Assembly: GCA_026826555.1 (NCBI GenBank)
Contig: JAKSZT010053766.1
Span: 434,596-498,595 of the forward strand
DNA: 64,000 bases
Reading direction: 5' to 3'
Origin: Tolypeutes matacus
Taxonomy: Eukaryota; Chordata; Mammalia; Cingulata; Chlamyphoridae
A program made the translations under genes and the position numbers. Under the pieces are notes generated by a model, which was not told where the DNA came from, searched no databases, and saw only the letters and a list, made by a program, of their open reading frames with translations. This document shows, piece by piece, positions 39,095 to 47,682 of the stretch (within the stretch, counting starts at the first letter, position 1; each line of letters starts with the position of its first letter).

Positions 39095-39245
39095 CATCGA
39101 TTGTAGCAAAAGTACTACAATGATACAAAATGTTAATAAAGGGAAAAGCTATGTGAGTGAGAGGGGGGTATATGGGAACTCTGTACTTTTTGCAAGATTT
39201 TCTATAAACCTACAACTGTTCTATATACTTTGCATATATATTATA
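39095..39245 (+). repeat. L1 3' UTR end fragment
   Basis: The sequence 'atgttaataaagggaaaagc', then 'gaggggggtatatgggaactctgtacttttt' and 'ataaacctacaactgttct', is the usual end of a eutherian L1 3' UTR. A related end occurs at 56790-56880. Confidence 0.65.
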
Positions 39246-39349
39246 TATATACTTTGTGTTCATATTTAAACAGAGTTTGGTTTTAGCTAAAACAGGCTTC
39301 TCACTTATGGAATATACAGCTGAACAATTGAAAGTTGTGTGAGACACCA

Positions 39350-39780
39350 ACAAATATGTGGATGAGGGAGATTATCTCATAAATGGAATATTATGCAGCC
39401 ATGAAAAGGAATGAAGTTCTGTATGTGCAACTACATGTATGAACATTGAAGACATCATGTTAAGTGAAATAAGCCAGATACAAAAAAACAAACTTTGTAT
39501 GATTTCACTGATATGAAACAATTTGAATAAGCAAATTCATAGAGTCAGAAACTAAAATATAGGTTACCAGGGGCTGGGGAGTGAGTAGGGAATGGGGTAT
39601 TAACATTTAATTGGTACAGAATTCCTGTTGGGTGATGGAAAAGTTTTGGTAATGGATGATGGTGGTGGTAGCACAACATTGTGAATGTAATTAACACTAC
39701 TAAATTATATATCTGAATGTGGTTAAAAGTGGAAATTTTAGGTTGAATATATGCTACTAAAATAAAATTTAAAAAAAACA
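39350..39780 (+). repeat. L1 3' end, plus strand
   Basis: This has the same structure as 12955-13365: the ORF2 C-terminal sequence ('tggaatattatgcagccatgaaaagg'), then 'ttaccaggggctggg', 'tggtacagaattcctg' and 'acattgtgaatgtaattaacac', closing with an A-rich end at 39768-39780. Confidence 0.78.
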
Positions 39781-39879
39781 AAGACTATCAAATTATAATA
39801 AATTGGATTTTGATATTTTAGCTTTAGTCTGTACATGCATAAAACACAATCACACAGAAAAGTCTAAAATAGAGAAAAA

Positions 39880-40015
39880 AGAGTGATATCAGACTATTTC
39901 TAATCAAAAGGGAGTTTGTGTGGCTATAGTAACATCAGATGAAATATATCTTAAGGCAAAAGACCATTTTTCTGAGAAAAAGGTTTAATATCTAATATTA
40001 TATATATATATATAT
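39880..40015 (+). repeat. Old L1 ORF2 endonuclease fragment
   Basis: The words 'gtgtggctatagtaacatcagatgaaatatatcttaagg' parallel 32335-32372 ('agtagctattctaatatcagac...') in the L1 endonuclease region. The fragment ends at a TA repeat (about 40000-40016) that borders the ERV-L. Confidence 0.5.
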
Positions 40016-40559
40016 AACATTACTGAACCTGTATGAACAAACAGGTTCTTATCTATAGGTTAGATATTACCAGGAAAACTGCTGTCATGGAACTAGGATC
40101 CTTAAACACTATGTGAATGATCAGATTCCACGCTGGTGGACACCAAGTGGCAACACTTAACCACTAAAAAATAAGGTGGGTGTGCCTACCACAATGAAAA
40201 GCAGACTCAAAGCAGCAATCAAAATAGTCTGAGTCGCATAGACTTATGGCATTGGCTAATAGATCATGGGGTACATAGAAGTAAAATAGATAGGTAATCT
40301 ACTAAACTTCTACTTGGTCTATATAAGCAGAAGAGCTCTAGGTGACAAAAATATAACTAGACAAAATTTTAACTAGCATTACAGAAACAGAGAGTCATGG
40401 CCCTTTAATCATTCCCAGATTTGAGACCCAGATTCCCTTGAATGAGGGGAAGGCTAAGTCCCCTTGGGGAAGGATCCTGTTAACATTGCCAAGACTGTTA
40501 ATCTTCCAGTCACTGCAAGGTATGCTACGGCCTTTTACTAGGGCAACTGTACATTGTGT

Positions 40560-40780
40560 ACATTGTGGAAAAGGAAATGATTAGACATTTCAGGGATTAT
40601 TAGATACTGACTCAGAGGTAACACTAATTCCAGGAGACCTAAAACATCACTGTGATCACAACCAAGTAGGGGCTTGTAGAGTTCAGGTGATTGATGGAGT
40701 CCATCTCACAGTAGGTCAAGTGGGTCCCCAGACCTATTCTGTGGTATTTCCCCAGTTCCAGAATCCATAATTGGAACAGA
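40560..40780 (+). pseudogene. ERV-L protease remnant
   Basis: A short readable stretch contains a retroviral aspartic-protease core, Leu-Leu-Asp-Thr-Asp-Ser (Asp-Thr-x-Ser at 40603-40614). The third residue of the usual Asp-Thr-Gly-Ser active site is Asp here and not Gly, which should disable the enzyme. Stop codons follow soon after (near 40768). The context, immediately before RT sequence, supports the call. Confidence 0.65.
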
Positions 40781-40929
40781 CATATTCAGCAACTGACAGA
40801 ATTCCCGTATTGGTTCCCTGACTTGTGGAGTAAGGGCTATTATTGTAGGAAAGGCCAAGTGGAAGCCAATAGAACTGCCCCTACCTAGCCAAATAGTAAA
40901 TCAAAAGTAATACCAGATTCCTAGAAGAT

Positions 40930-41830
40930 TGCAGAGATCAGGGTCACCATCAAGGACGTGAAGAATGCAGGGGTGGTGATTCCCAACAAATCCCCTTTCA
41001 ACTCTCCTATTTGGCATGTTCCAAAAACAGATGGATCTTGGAGGATAACAGTGGATGACTGTAAACTTACCTAGGTGGTGACTTCAATTTCAGCTGCTGT
41101 TACAGATGTGTTATCATTTCTTGAGCAAATCAACACATCCCCTGGTACCTGGTATGTAGCTATTGATCTGGCAAATGCTTTTGTCTCAAATGCCATTAGT
41201 AATGACCACCAGAAGCAGTTTGCTTTCAGCTGGCAAGGCCAGCAATATACCTTCACTATCCTATCTCGGGGGTATATCAACTCTCCAGCCCTAAGTCATA
41301 ATATTGTCCACAGGGAACTTGACCATCTCTCCCTCTCACAAGACATCATGCTGGTCCATTATATTTATAATATGTTGATTGGACCTAGTAAGCAAGAAGT
41401 AGCAATTACTCTAGACTTATTGCTAAAGCATTTGTATGACAGAGGATGGGAGATAAATTCAACAAATAAACTGGAGCCTTCTACCTTGGTGAAATTTCTA
41501 GGTGTCCAGTAATGTGGGCCATGTTGAGATACCCCTTCTAAAGTGAAGGATAAGCTATTGCATCTGGTCCCTCCTATGACTAAAAAAGAGTTACAACATT
41601 TGGTTGGCTTCTTTGGATTTTGGAGACAACATATTCTTCATTTGGGTATGCTACTCTGGCCCATTTACTAGTGTCAAGAAAAGATGCTAGTTTTGAATGG
41701 TGATTGGAACAGAAGGAGGCTCTGTGATAAGTCCAGGCTGCTGTAAAAGCTGCACTGCTAGTTGAGCCATATGATCCAGCAGATAATATGGTGCTGGAAG
41801 TGTCACTGGCAAATAGAGATGCCATCTAGA
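40930..41830 (+). pseudogene. ERV-L reverse transcriptase remnant
   Basis: The main open piece, 41075-41512, covers the RT fingers and palm. It shows Ala-Ile-Asp-Leu-Ala-Asn-Ala-Phe (first catalytic Asp), Gln-Phe-Ala-Phe-Ser-Trp-Gln-Gly, and then the position of the Tyr-x-Asp-Asp box, which reads Tyr-Ile-Tyr-Asn (41360-41371), so both catalytic Asp residues are lost. The Leu-Pro-Gln-Gly box reads Leu-Ser-Arg-Gly. The frame ends at a stop right after Lys-Phe-Leu-Gly-Val-Gln, where thumb sequence should continue. Connection-domain remnants follow in broken frames to about 41830. Confidence 0.82.
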
Positions 41831-42052
41831 GCCTTTAGCAAGCTCCTATAGGAGAATCACAATGCAGACCCTTAGGGATTTGGAGCAATGCACTGCCATC
41901 CTCTGCAGAGAACTATTCTATTTTTGAGAAACAGCTTTTGGCTTGCTACTGGGCCTTAGTGGAGACTGAATGCGTAACCATGGGCCACCAAGTTACCATG
42001 AGACCTGAGTTGCCTATCATGAACTGACCCACCAAAGCATGAACCATGAACC

Positions 42053-42760
42053 ATGAATTTAGGAGTGCACAGTAGCACTCCAATAATAAATGGAACTATT
42101 TTTATATATGAGACAAGTCTTGAATGGGTCCTGAAGCTACAAGAAGTTACACGAAGTGCCCAAATGTCCATTGCCACCACTCCTGTCATATTACCTTCTC
42201 TTTCCCAGTGCACAGCTTTGGCCTCTTGGGGAATTACTTACAATCATTTGACTGAGGAAGAGAAAACTTGGGTCTGGTTTACAGATGGTTCTGCACGATA
42301 TGCAGGTTTCACCCAAAAGTGGATGCTGCAGCACTGAAGCCATTTTCTGGTATGTCCATCAAGGATAGTGGTGAAGGAAAGTTCTCCCAGGGAGAGGAAT
42401 TTTGAGCAGTGCACCTGGTTGTTCATTTTGCTTAGAAGGAGAAATGGCCAGAGATGCATTTGTACACTGATTCATGGGCTGTTTCCAGTGGTTTGGCTGG
42501 ATGGTCAGGGATGTGGAAAGAACATGATTGGAAAATTGTGACAAAGAGATCTTGGGAAGAGGTATATGGATAGACCTTTCTGAGTGGGCCAAAAACATGA
42601 AGATATTTGTGTCCCATGTGAATGCTCACCAGAGGGTGACTTCAGCAGAAGATTTTAATAATCAAGTGGATAAGATGACCCCTTTTGTGGATATCAGTCA
42701 GCTTCTTTCCCCAGCGCTTCCTGTCATTTCCCAATGGGCTCGTGAATAAAGTGGCCATGG
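42053..42760 (+). pseudogene. ERV-L RNase H remnant
   Basis: Two open pieces, 42053-42337 and 42528-42749, carry connection and RNase H sequence. The first includes Trp-Phe-Thr-Asp-Gly-Ser-Ala (the first RNase H Asp). The second includes Val-Asn-Ala-His-Gln-Arg-Val, near the end of the domain. The middle part lies in other frames with stops. In a live retrovirus this domain removes the RNA strand after copying. Confidence 0.75.
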
Positions 42761-42779
42761 TGGTAGGGTGGAGGTCATG

Positions 42780-43524
42780 CATGGGCTCGACAATATCGAC
42801 TTCCCCTCAACAAGTCTGACCTGGCTACAGCCACTGATAAGTGCCCAATCTGCCAGCCACAGAGACCCACACTCAGCCCCTGGTATATCACCATTTCTGA
42901 GGTGATCAGCCTGCTACCTGGTTGCAGATTGATTGCACTGGACCACTTCCATCATGGAAGGGGCAGCAATTTAGTCTAACTGGAATAGAAATATACTCCG
43001 GATATGGGTTTGCATTCCCTGCACACAATGCTTCTGCCAAAACTTCCATCCATGGACTTACTGTATGTCTCATCCACTGCCGTGGTATTCCATACAGCAT
43101 TGCTTCTGATCAAGCAACCCACTTCACAGCAAATGATGTGTGCGAATGGGCACATGCTTATGGAATTCATTGGTCTTACCATGTTCCCCATAATCCTGAA
43201 GCAGCTGGATTGATAAAACAGAGGAATTGCCTTGTGAAGACACAATTACAGCACCAACTAGGTGGCAATGTTCTGCAGGAGGCTGTGTATGCTCTAAATC
43301 AGTGTCCAGTCTATGGTGCTGTTTCTCCCATAGCCAGGATTCATGGGTCCAGGAATCAAGGGGTGGAAATGGGAGTGGCACCACTCACTATTCCCCCTAG
43401 TGACTCACTAGGAAAATGTTTGCTTCCTGTCCCTGCAACCTTAAGCTCTGCTGGTCTACAGGTTTTAGTTCCAAAAGGAGCAGTGCTTCCACCAAGAAAC
43501 AAAATGACAATTCCATTAAAATAG
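42780..43524 (+). pseudogene. ERV-L integrase remnant
   Basis: An open stretch of 200 codons (42922-43524) holds the integrase core. The first catalytic Asp is in Ile-Asp-Cys-Thr-Gly. The second is in Ala-Ser-Asp-Gln-Ala-Thr-His-Phe. At the third catalytic position, where retroviral integrases have Glu after Gly-hydrophobic-hydrophobic, this copy has Lys (Ala-Gly-Leu-Ile-Lys). A Cys-Pro-Ile-Cys of the N-terminal zinc domain is visible near 42847-42858 in another frame. The long open frame is therefore not a sign of function. Confidence 0.85.
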
Positions 43525-43549
43525 AAGTTAGGACTGCCACCTGACCACT

Positions 43550-43905
43550 TTGGGCTCCTCATGCCTCTGAATCAACAGGCAAAAAAGGGAATTACTGTAC
43601 TGCTGGGGTGATTGATCCTGACCATTAAGGGATAATAGGATTGCAACTATACAATGGAGGTAAAGAAGCATTTACCTGGAATACAGGAGATACCTTAGGA
43701 TGTCTCTTAGTACTACCGTGCCCTGTGATTAAAATCAATGGAAAACTGCAACAACCTAATCCAGGCAGGACTAACAGTGGCCAAGAATGTTTAGGAATGA
43801 ACTTTGGGTCACCCCACCAGGCAAAGAACCTTGCCCAGCTGAGGTGCTTGCTGAGGGTAAAAGGAACATGGAATGGGTAGTGGAAGAAGGTAGTGATGAA
43901 TACAA
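43550..43905 (+). pseudogene. ERV-L dUTPase remnant
   Basis: A trimeric-type dUTPase lies just after integrase, the hallmark ERV-L position. The substrate-binding Gly-Val-Ile-Asp segment is at 43605-43616. It continues Pro-Asp-His and meets a TAA at 43626-43628. The following open piece (43641-43880) reads Leu-Tyr-Asn-Gly-Gly-Lys-Glu and Trp-Asn-Thr-Gly-Asp, then the C-terminal part. The dUTPase of a live element would limit uracil incorporation in its cDNA. The internal stop rules that out here. Confidence 0.82.
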
Positions 43906-44285
43906 ACTTTGACCACATGACCGGTTACAGAAAAGAGGCCTGTAATGGTCATGACTATTTCTTTCTTGTTTTGTTATGCATATGAGTATGTTTGTATATG
44001 TACATGAAACGAATATCTTTGTTTTCTTCCCTAACCTTTTCCCTTATCATATTACATAAGTTGTATTAGTTTCATGTCATAATATTTAAGGATGTAAAGT
44101 TTAAAAATGAATATTACCCAAGGACTTTCACCTTATTCTGGAGGGATTTAGAGTAAGTTCCAGTTGTACACAGGATAGTTGAGTATTATTAGGTGAAAAA
44201 AATATATGTCTGTTACTGTTTTTATTTTGAGATTAAATATGGTTTAAGGTGATATATATGGCTGCCAAGTTGATGAGTGGTGGAC

Positions 44286-44739
44286 TGTAATAGTTAGGCT
44301 AATGTGTTAATTTGGTCAGGTAATGATGCCCAGTGGTTTGGTCAAGCAAACACTGGGTTAGCTATAATGCAAAGACATTTCATGAACCTTAATCATCAGT
44401 GAGTTGATTGCATCTCTGAATGATTACATCTATAATCAATTATGGAGACTGCCTTCAGCAGTAAGAACATCTCATCATATCAGTTGAAGTCCTTAAAAGG
44501 GAAAGTAATTTCAACATTCAGAGAGAGATTTCCCATCTCTGCTCCAGACAGCTTGCGTCTGAAGGAACTTCTGGGGAACTCATCGAAGACCCTTCTTCGG
44601 AGCTCCTGGCTTGCAGCCTGCCCTAAGAAATTTGGACTCATGCATTCATATGGTTGTATAAGACAAATTTATACAATCTCATACTATTTACAGATATCTC
44701 CTGTTGGTTCTGTTTCTCTAGAGAATGCTGACTAATACA
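44286..44739 (+). mobile_element. ERV-L 3' LTR (MLT2-like)
   Basis: The LTR starts TG at 44286, directly after 'gccaagttgatgagtggtggac', and ends CA at 44739 ('gctgactaataca'). The 5' part ('tgtaatagttaggctaatgtgttaatttgg') resembles the LTR start seen in reverse at 46108 going left. No clean TATA box is visible. The flanking duplication cannot be tested because the 5' LTR is absent. Confidence 0.75.
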
Positions 44740-44814
44740 GTATCAAAGTAAGAAAATAATGAAAAGCAAAGAAAGTGTACACAAAGAAAGTGGAATGAAA
44801 GAAATGATAAAAAT

Positions 44815-45120
44815 AACAGAAGTTAATTAGTTAAAAATACAGGCCAATTTCACTTATAAACATTAGAAACAAAAATGCCAAATAAATTATCAAATCAAAT
44901 CAAATATATTTAAATATAATGTAAAAAAAACAAGTGCTGGCAAGGACATGTAACAACTGGAGCTCTCATATACTATTCCTAGGAGCAGAAATTGGTGCAA
45001 CCACTGAAAAAAATTCCTTAGAAAACTTTAATAAATTCATAATTGAAAAAAATATATCCAAACAATAAAAAATAGCCCTAATATTAAATTTGGGGACATT
45101 CTAATAATTATCAAAATCAT
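44815..45120 (+). repeat. Old L1 ORF2 fragments
   Basis: Positions 44845-44905 parallel the RT stretch at 33700-33770 ('aggccaatttcacttataaac', 'caaatcaaatc'). Positions 44930-45020 parallel 35490-35575 ('acaagtgctggcaaggacatg', 'caactggagctctcata', 'gtgcaaccactgaaaa'). The intervening ORF2 part is missing, so this is a deleted or composite copy. Confidence 0.55.
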
Positions 45121-45164
45121 TATTCTAAAAACACCTCAAATCCCCTTCACATTTTTCTGAACTG

Positions 45165-45560
45165 AAATTTCTTGTTTATAACGACAAACATTTCCTGAAT
45201 GCTAACAATGAGGAACTGCAACATGCTAGAAAGACAATTGTGAACACGACGTAGTCCTTACCATAAAGAGACATAGTACTTACACACCTGAAACTACAGA
45301 TCAGATCCTGGACATTTTAGAGGTATTTACAAAGGGATGTGACAAAGAAAAATTGGAAGTAAAGATTGCTCTCGCCAAAGAAGGTGCACAAAGAATCTTT
45401 CTCAAAGGAATTGATATTTGAATAGCCTTGCAGGATGAATCTGAGTTTTCCTGGAAAATAAGCTTTAGAGGGTAAGGAGTGGAGATAGAATTTCAAATAG
45501 TATCAACAACATGAATAAAGCTGCAGCAATAAGGAAGTGCATGGTATGTTTGGATTTGTG
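45165..45560 (+). repeat. L2 LINE 3' fragment
   Basis: The order is L2-like: 'acaaacatttcctgaatgctaacaatgaggaactg', 'agacaattgtgaacacga', 'gggatgtgacaaag', 'ttgatatttgaatagccttgcaggatgaat' and 'cagcaataaggaagtgcatgg'. The copy is diverged. Confidence 0.65.
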
Positions 45561-45564
45561 TAGT

Positions 45565-45665
45565 GGTGATTGATTTCAGAGAAAAAGAATGAGATATCAT
45601 CTACCTATCTTACTGATAGATGATAAATAAATAGATATAGATATTTTCTCTCTCTCTCTCTCTCT

Positions 45666-45708
<43 letters not shown>

Positions 45709-46108
45709 CCAAGAAATAGGCTCATGCAACCATGGGGGCTAGCAAGTCTGGACTCCATAGGTCAGGTTGCAATCTGGAAACTCAGATAAAGGTGATGCTG
45801 ACGTCCTGAATACGATTCCCGAGGAGAAGCTGGTTGGAAATTCTGGCAGGAGACCATGCTGAAGTTGACTGGGATTCCTTATCTAACCTCCGAAATCCTC
45901 AGTTCTGGCTTTAAGACTGTCAACTGATTGGATGAGGAGATTCTCCACATTGCTGAGGACAATCTCCTTTATTAATCTTAGGCAAAATCTACTGATTATA
46001 GTTGCAAATCCCATCTCAAAATACCCTAATTTTAACAAGCAGGACTGTGCTTGACCACACATTTGGACACCATAACCTAGCCAAGTTGACACATGAAATT
46101 AACCACAA
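45565..46108 (-). repeat. ERV-L-type LTR (MLT2-like), minus strand
   Basis: Read on the minus strand it begins 'ttgtggttaatttcatgtgtcaacttggctaggttatgg', resembling the start of the ERV-L LTR at 44286, and ends near a 'tctgaaatca' stretch at 45565. Internal words such as 'caactgattggatgagga' and 'aatctcctttattaat' are typical of this LTR group. The minus-strand 3' part contains the TC/GA palindrome at 45648-45706. The exact ends are uncertain. Confidence 0.55.
45648..45706. repeat. TC/GA simple-repeat palindrome
   Basis: A (TC)n run of about 19 bases, 45648-45666, passes without interruption into a (GA)n run of 40 bases, 45667-45706. The centre is CTCGAG. The arms are fully self-complementary for about 19 bp. 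Confidence 0.9.
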
Positions 46109-46649
46109 TACCCATTTGCAAATGTATATCATATTTTAAAATCTAGAGTTAACATATATTACAACTGCTTGAACTTCACTAGAAACTCTTACTATTTTAA
46201 TTCAAAAGATTTATGTCATTTAAATAAGGAGATAATTTTAGTGAGGATAAAATGAAGACATCTGAAATGCTATACAGTTTTTTTGTTGTTGTTTTGCTCT
46301 CCCGCCCCGCCCTTAGGTGATATTTAATTCTTAAAATAGAAGGTAAATGGATTCATAAGAAATATTTCCAATAAATATCATGATGATTTTTATAAATAAT
46401 ACCTTTGTCTATAGTTTCTGATAAAGTATGAAGTATGTGTTGTAGAGGGTTTTTAAGGATAATTTTGTTTTTTAAATTTTAAAATTGTACATACATACTC
46501 ATAGCATGACAATATTCTTATAAGTAAGGTAATTAAATGTAAAGCTTTATGGGAAAGGACATAATGGTGCTAAATTGAAGACACGGCCTTTCCCTCTTCT
46601 TTGAAATGGAAAGAATATGTTAGAACAAAACAAAAACAAAGACGGATTG

Positions 46650-46950
46650 TTATATAGATTGCTGCTTCTTTTCCAAACATTTCTCAATGTCATCAATCAC
46701 TTGAATGGTAGCGTTTGGAATTTGAGTCCCAGGACCAAATACACTGGAAACACCAACTTCAAATAGAAATTCATAATCCTGTGGTTACATCACCCCTCCA
46801 CATATGACAAGAATATCTGGGTGTCCAAGGGAGCTAAATTCTTTGATGAGCTCAGAACAAGGGTTTTATGACCAGCAGCTAGTGTGCTCACACCCACAGC
46901 ATGTACATCTGCATCCACAGCCTGCTGAGCCACTTTAGGGGGAGTCAAAG
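46650..46950 (-). pseudogene. MMUT: Processed retrocopy of methylmalonyl-CoA mutase, 3' coding end
   Basis: The minus strand encodes the C-terminal end of mitochondrial methylmalonyl-CoA mutase, the B12-dependent enzyme that isomerises methylmalonyl-CoA to succinyl-CoA. Readable pieces include [32 protein letters not shown] and [11 protein letters not shown]. These belong to the cobalamin-binding domain and the C-terminus. A natural-position TAA is at 46650-46652. An indel near 46860 and a TAA replacing a sense codon just before Pro-Gln-Asp-Tyr (near 46786) disable it. No intron interrupts it. The 5' part is absent beyond 46950. The poly-A tail is not certain; a T-rich patch at 46278-46295 is a candidate. 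Confidence 0.85.
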
Positions 46951-47285
46951 TCTGTTGCCACATGTTGGAGCAAGTTGGCTGGCGGTCTCTGTGAGGGTTC
47001 AGCCTTCCTCTTCCTCCTAAGGCTCCATGGTCCCAGCTCCTACTGATCTCAGCTATAGGCTGGCATAAGGCTTTGTCTCTCTCCCCGGGGCTCGATTCTT
47101 TCTGGGCTTAGCTGCTCTGTTCTCTCCACAAGGTCAGCTATAGACTATCAGACTCTCTCACTCTCTTCCCAGGGCCTCTGCCATGACTATGGAGCCATCT
47201 CTATTCCTCTGTGTTCTCCTGTGTATTTTACTTTCCAGGGCTCCAGCATCAAAACGCCTGTTTTGCTTTTTAATGCCTCATTACA
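46951..47285. repeat. GC-richer block, unclassified, probably LTR-like
   Basis: This is a C/T-rich, GC-richer block (for example 'tctctccccggggctcgattctttctgggctt' and 'ttccagggctccagcatc') abutting the 5' truncation point of the MMUT retrocopy. Its texture is that of a retroelement LTR or leader, but I cannot name a family and found no second copy in the window. Confidence 0.3.
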
Positions 47286-47682
47286 TTTGAGAAATTTAAA
47301 TTCATTGAATGAGAATGAATTTAGTTGCTGATATTTTTAAAGACCTATTGGCTGTTGAAATAAGTAGTATGTTTTATAATGAAGAGAAAGTTTACAACCA
47401 TCCTAATGTGTTTAATATGCTTAGAGGCATTCAAAAATATAATACAGAGATGGCAATGTTAATATTTTTAAATTAAATCATATATTAGGATTCTTTTAGC
47501 TATATGTAACATATCCATTTGTGCTTGCTTAAGCAAAAAGGGGAAATTTATATAAGGATTCTCAGATACATTGAGAATCCAAAGACTTGTAAAAATAAGT
47601 TGTGGAAGAATTAAAACCAGGGTAGCTCCAGGGGCCTTAGAAATAAGAGTTCTGTGGTCCCTCAGTTCCAAATGTTTTTGTG
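47286..47682. other. Anonymous DNA
   Basis: No gene is seen. Positions 47500-47660 ('gtgcttgcttaagcaaaaaggggaaatttat') look repeat-like, but I cannot assign a family. Confidence 0.35.

Larger units (their letters stand above)
40020..44739 (+). mobile_element. ERV-L endogenous retrovirus, 5'-truncated
   Basis: A class III (ERV-L type) endogenous retrovirus lies in the plus sense: protease-like sequence (from about 40560), reverse transcriptase (about 40930-41830), RNase H (42230-42750), integrase (42780-43520), dUTPase (43550-43905), a short non-coding tail, a polypurine-like region at 44265-44285 and one 3' LTR (44286-44739). There is no room for env between dUTPase and LTR, and dUTPase after integrase is the ERV-L gene order. 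The 5' LTR, primer-binding site and most of gag are missing. Stops and frameshifts occur throughout, so it is a fossil. Confidence 0.88.

Noticed and set aside
43641..43880. Possible intact host dUTPase gene
   Set aside because: It is the C-terminal part of the ERV-L dUTPase. A stop lies just upstream within the conserved Gly-Val-Ile-Asp segment.
45648..45706. CRISPR-like or other array of repeats
   Set aside because: It is dinucleotide repeat only, with no spacers. No CRISPR array occurs in the window, and the sequence is mammalian.
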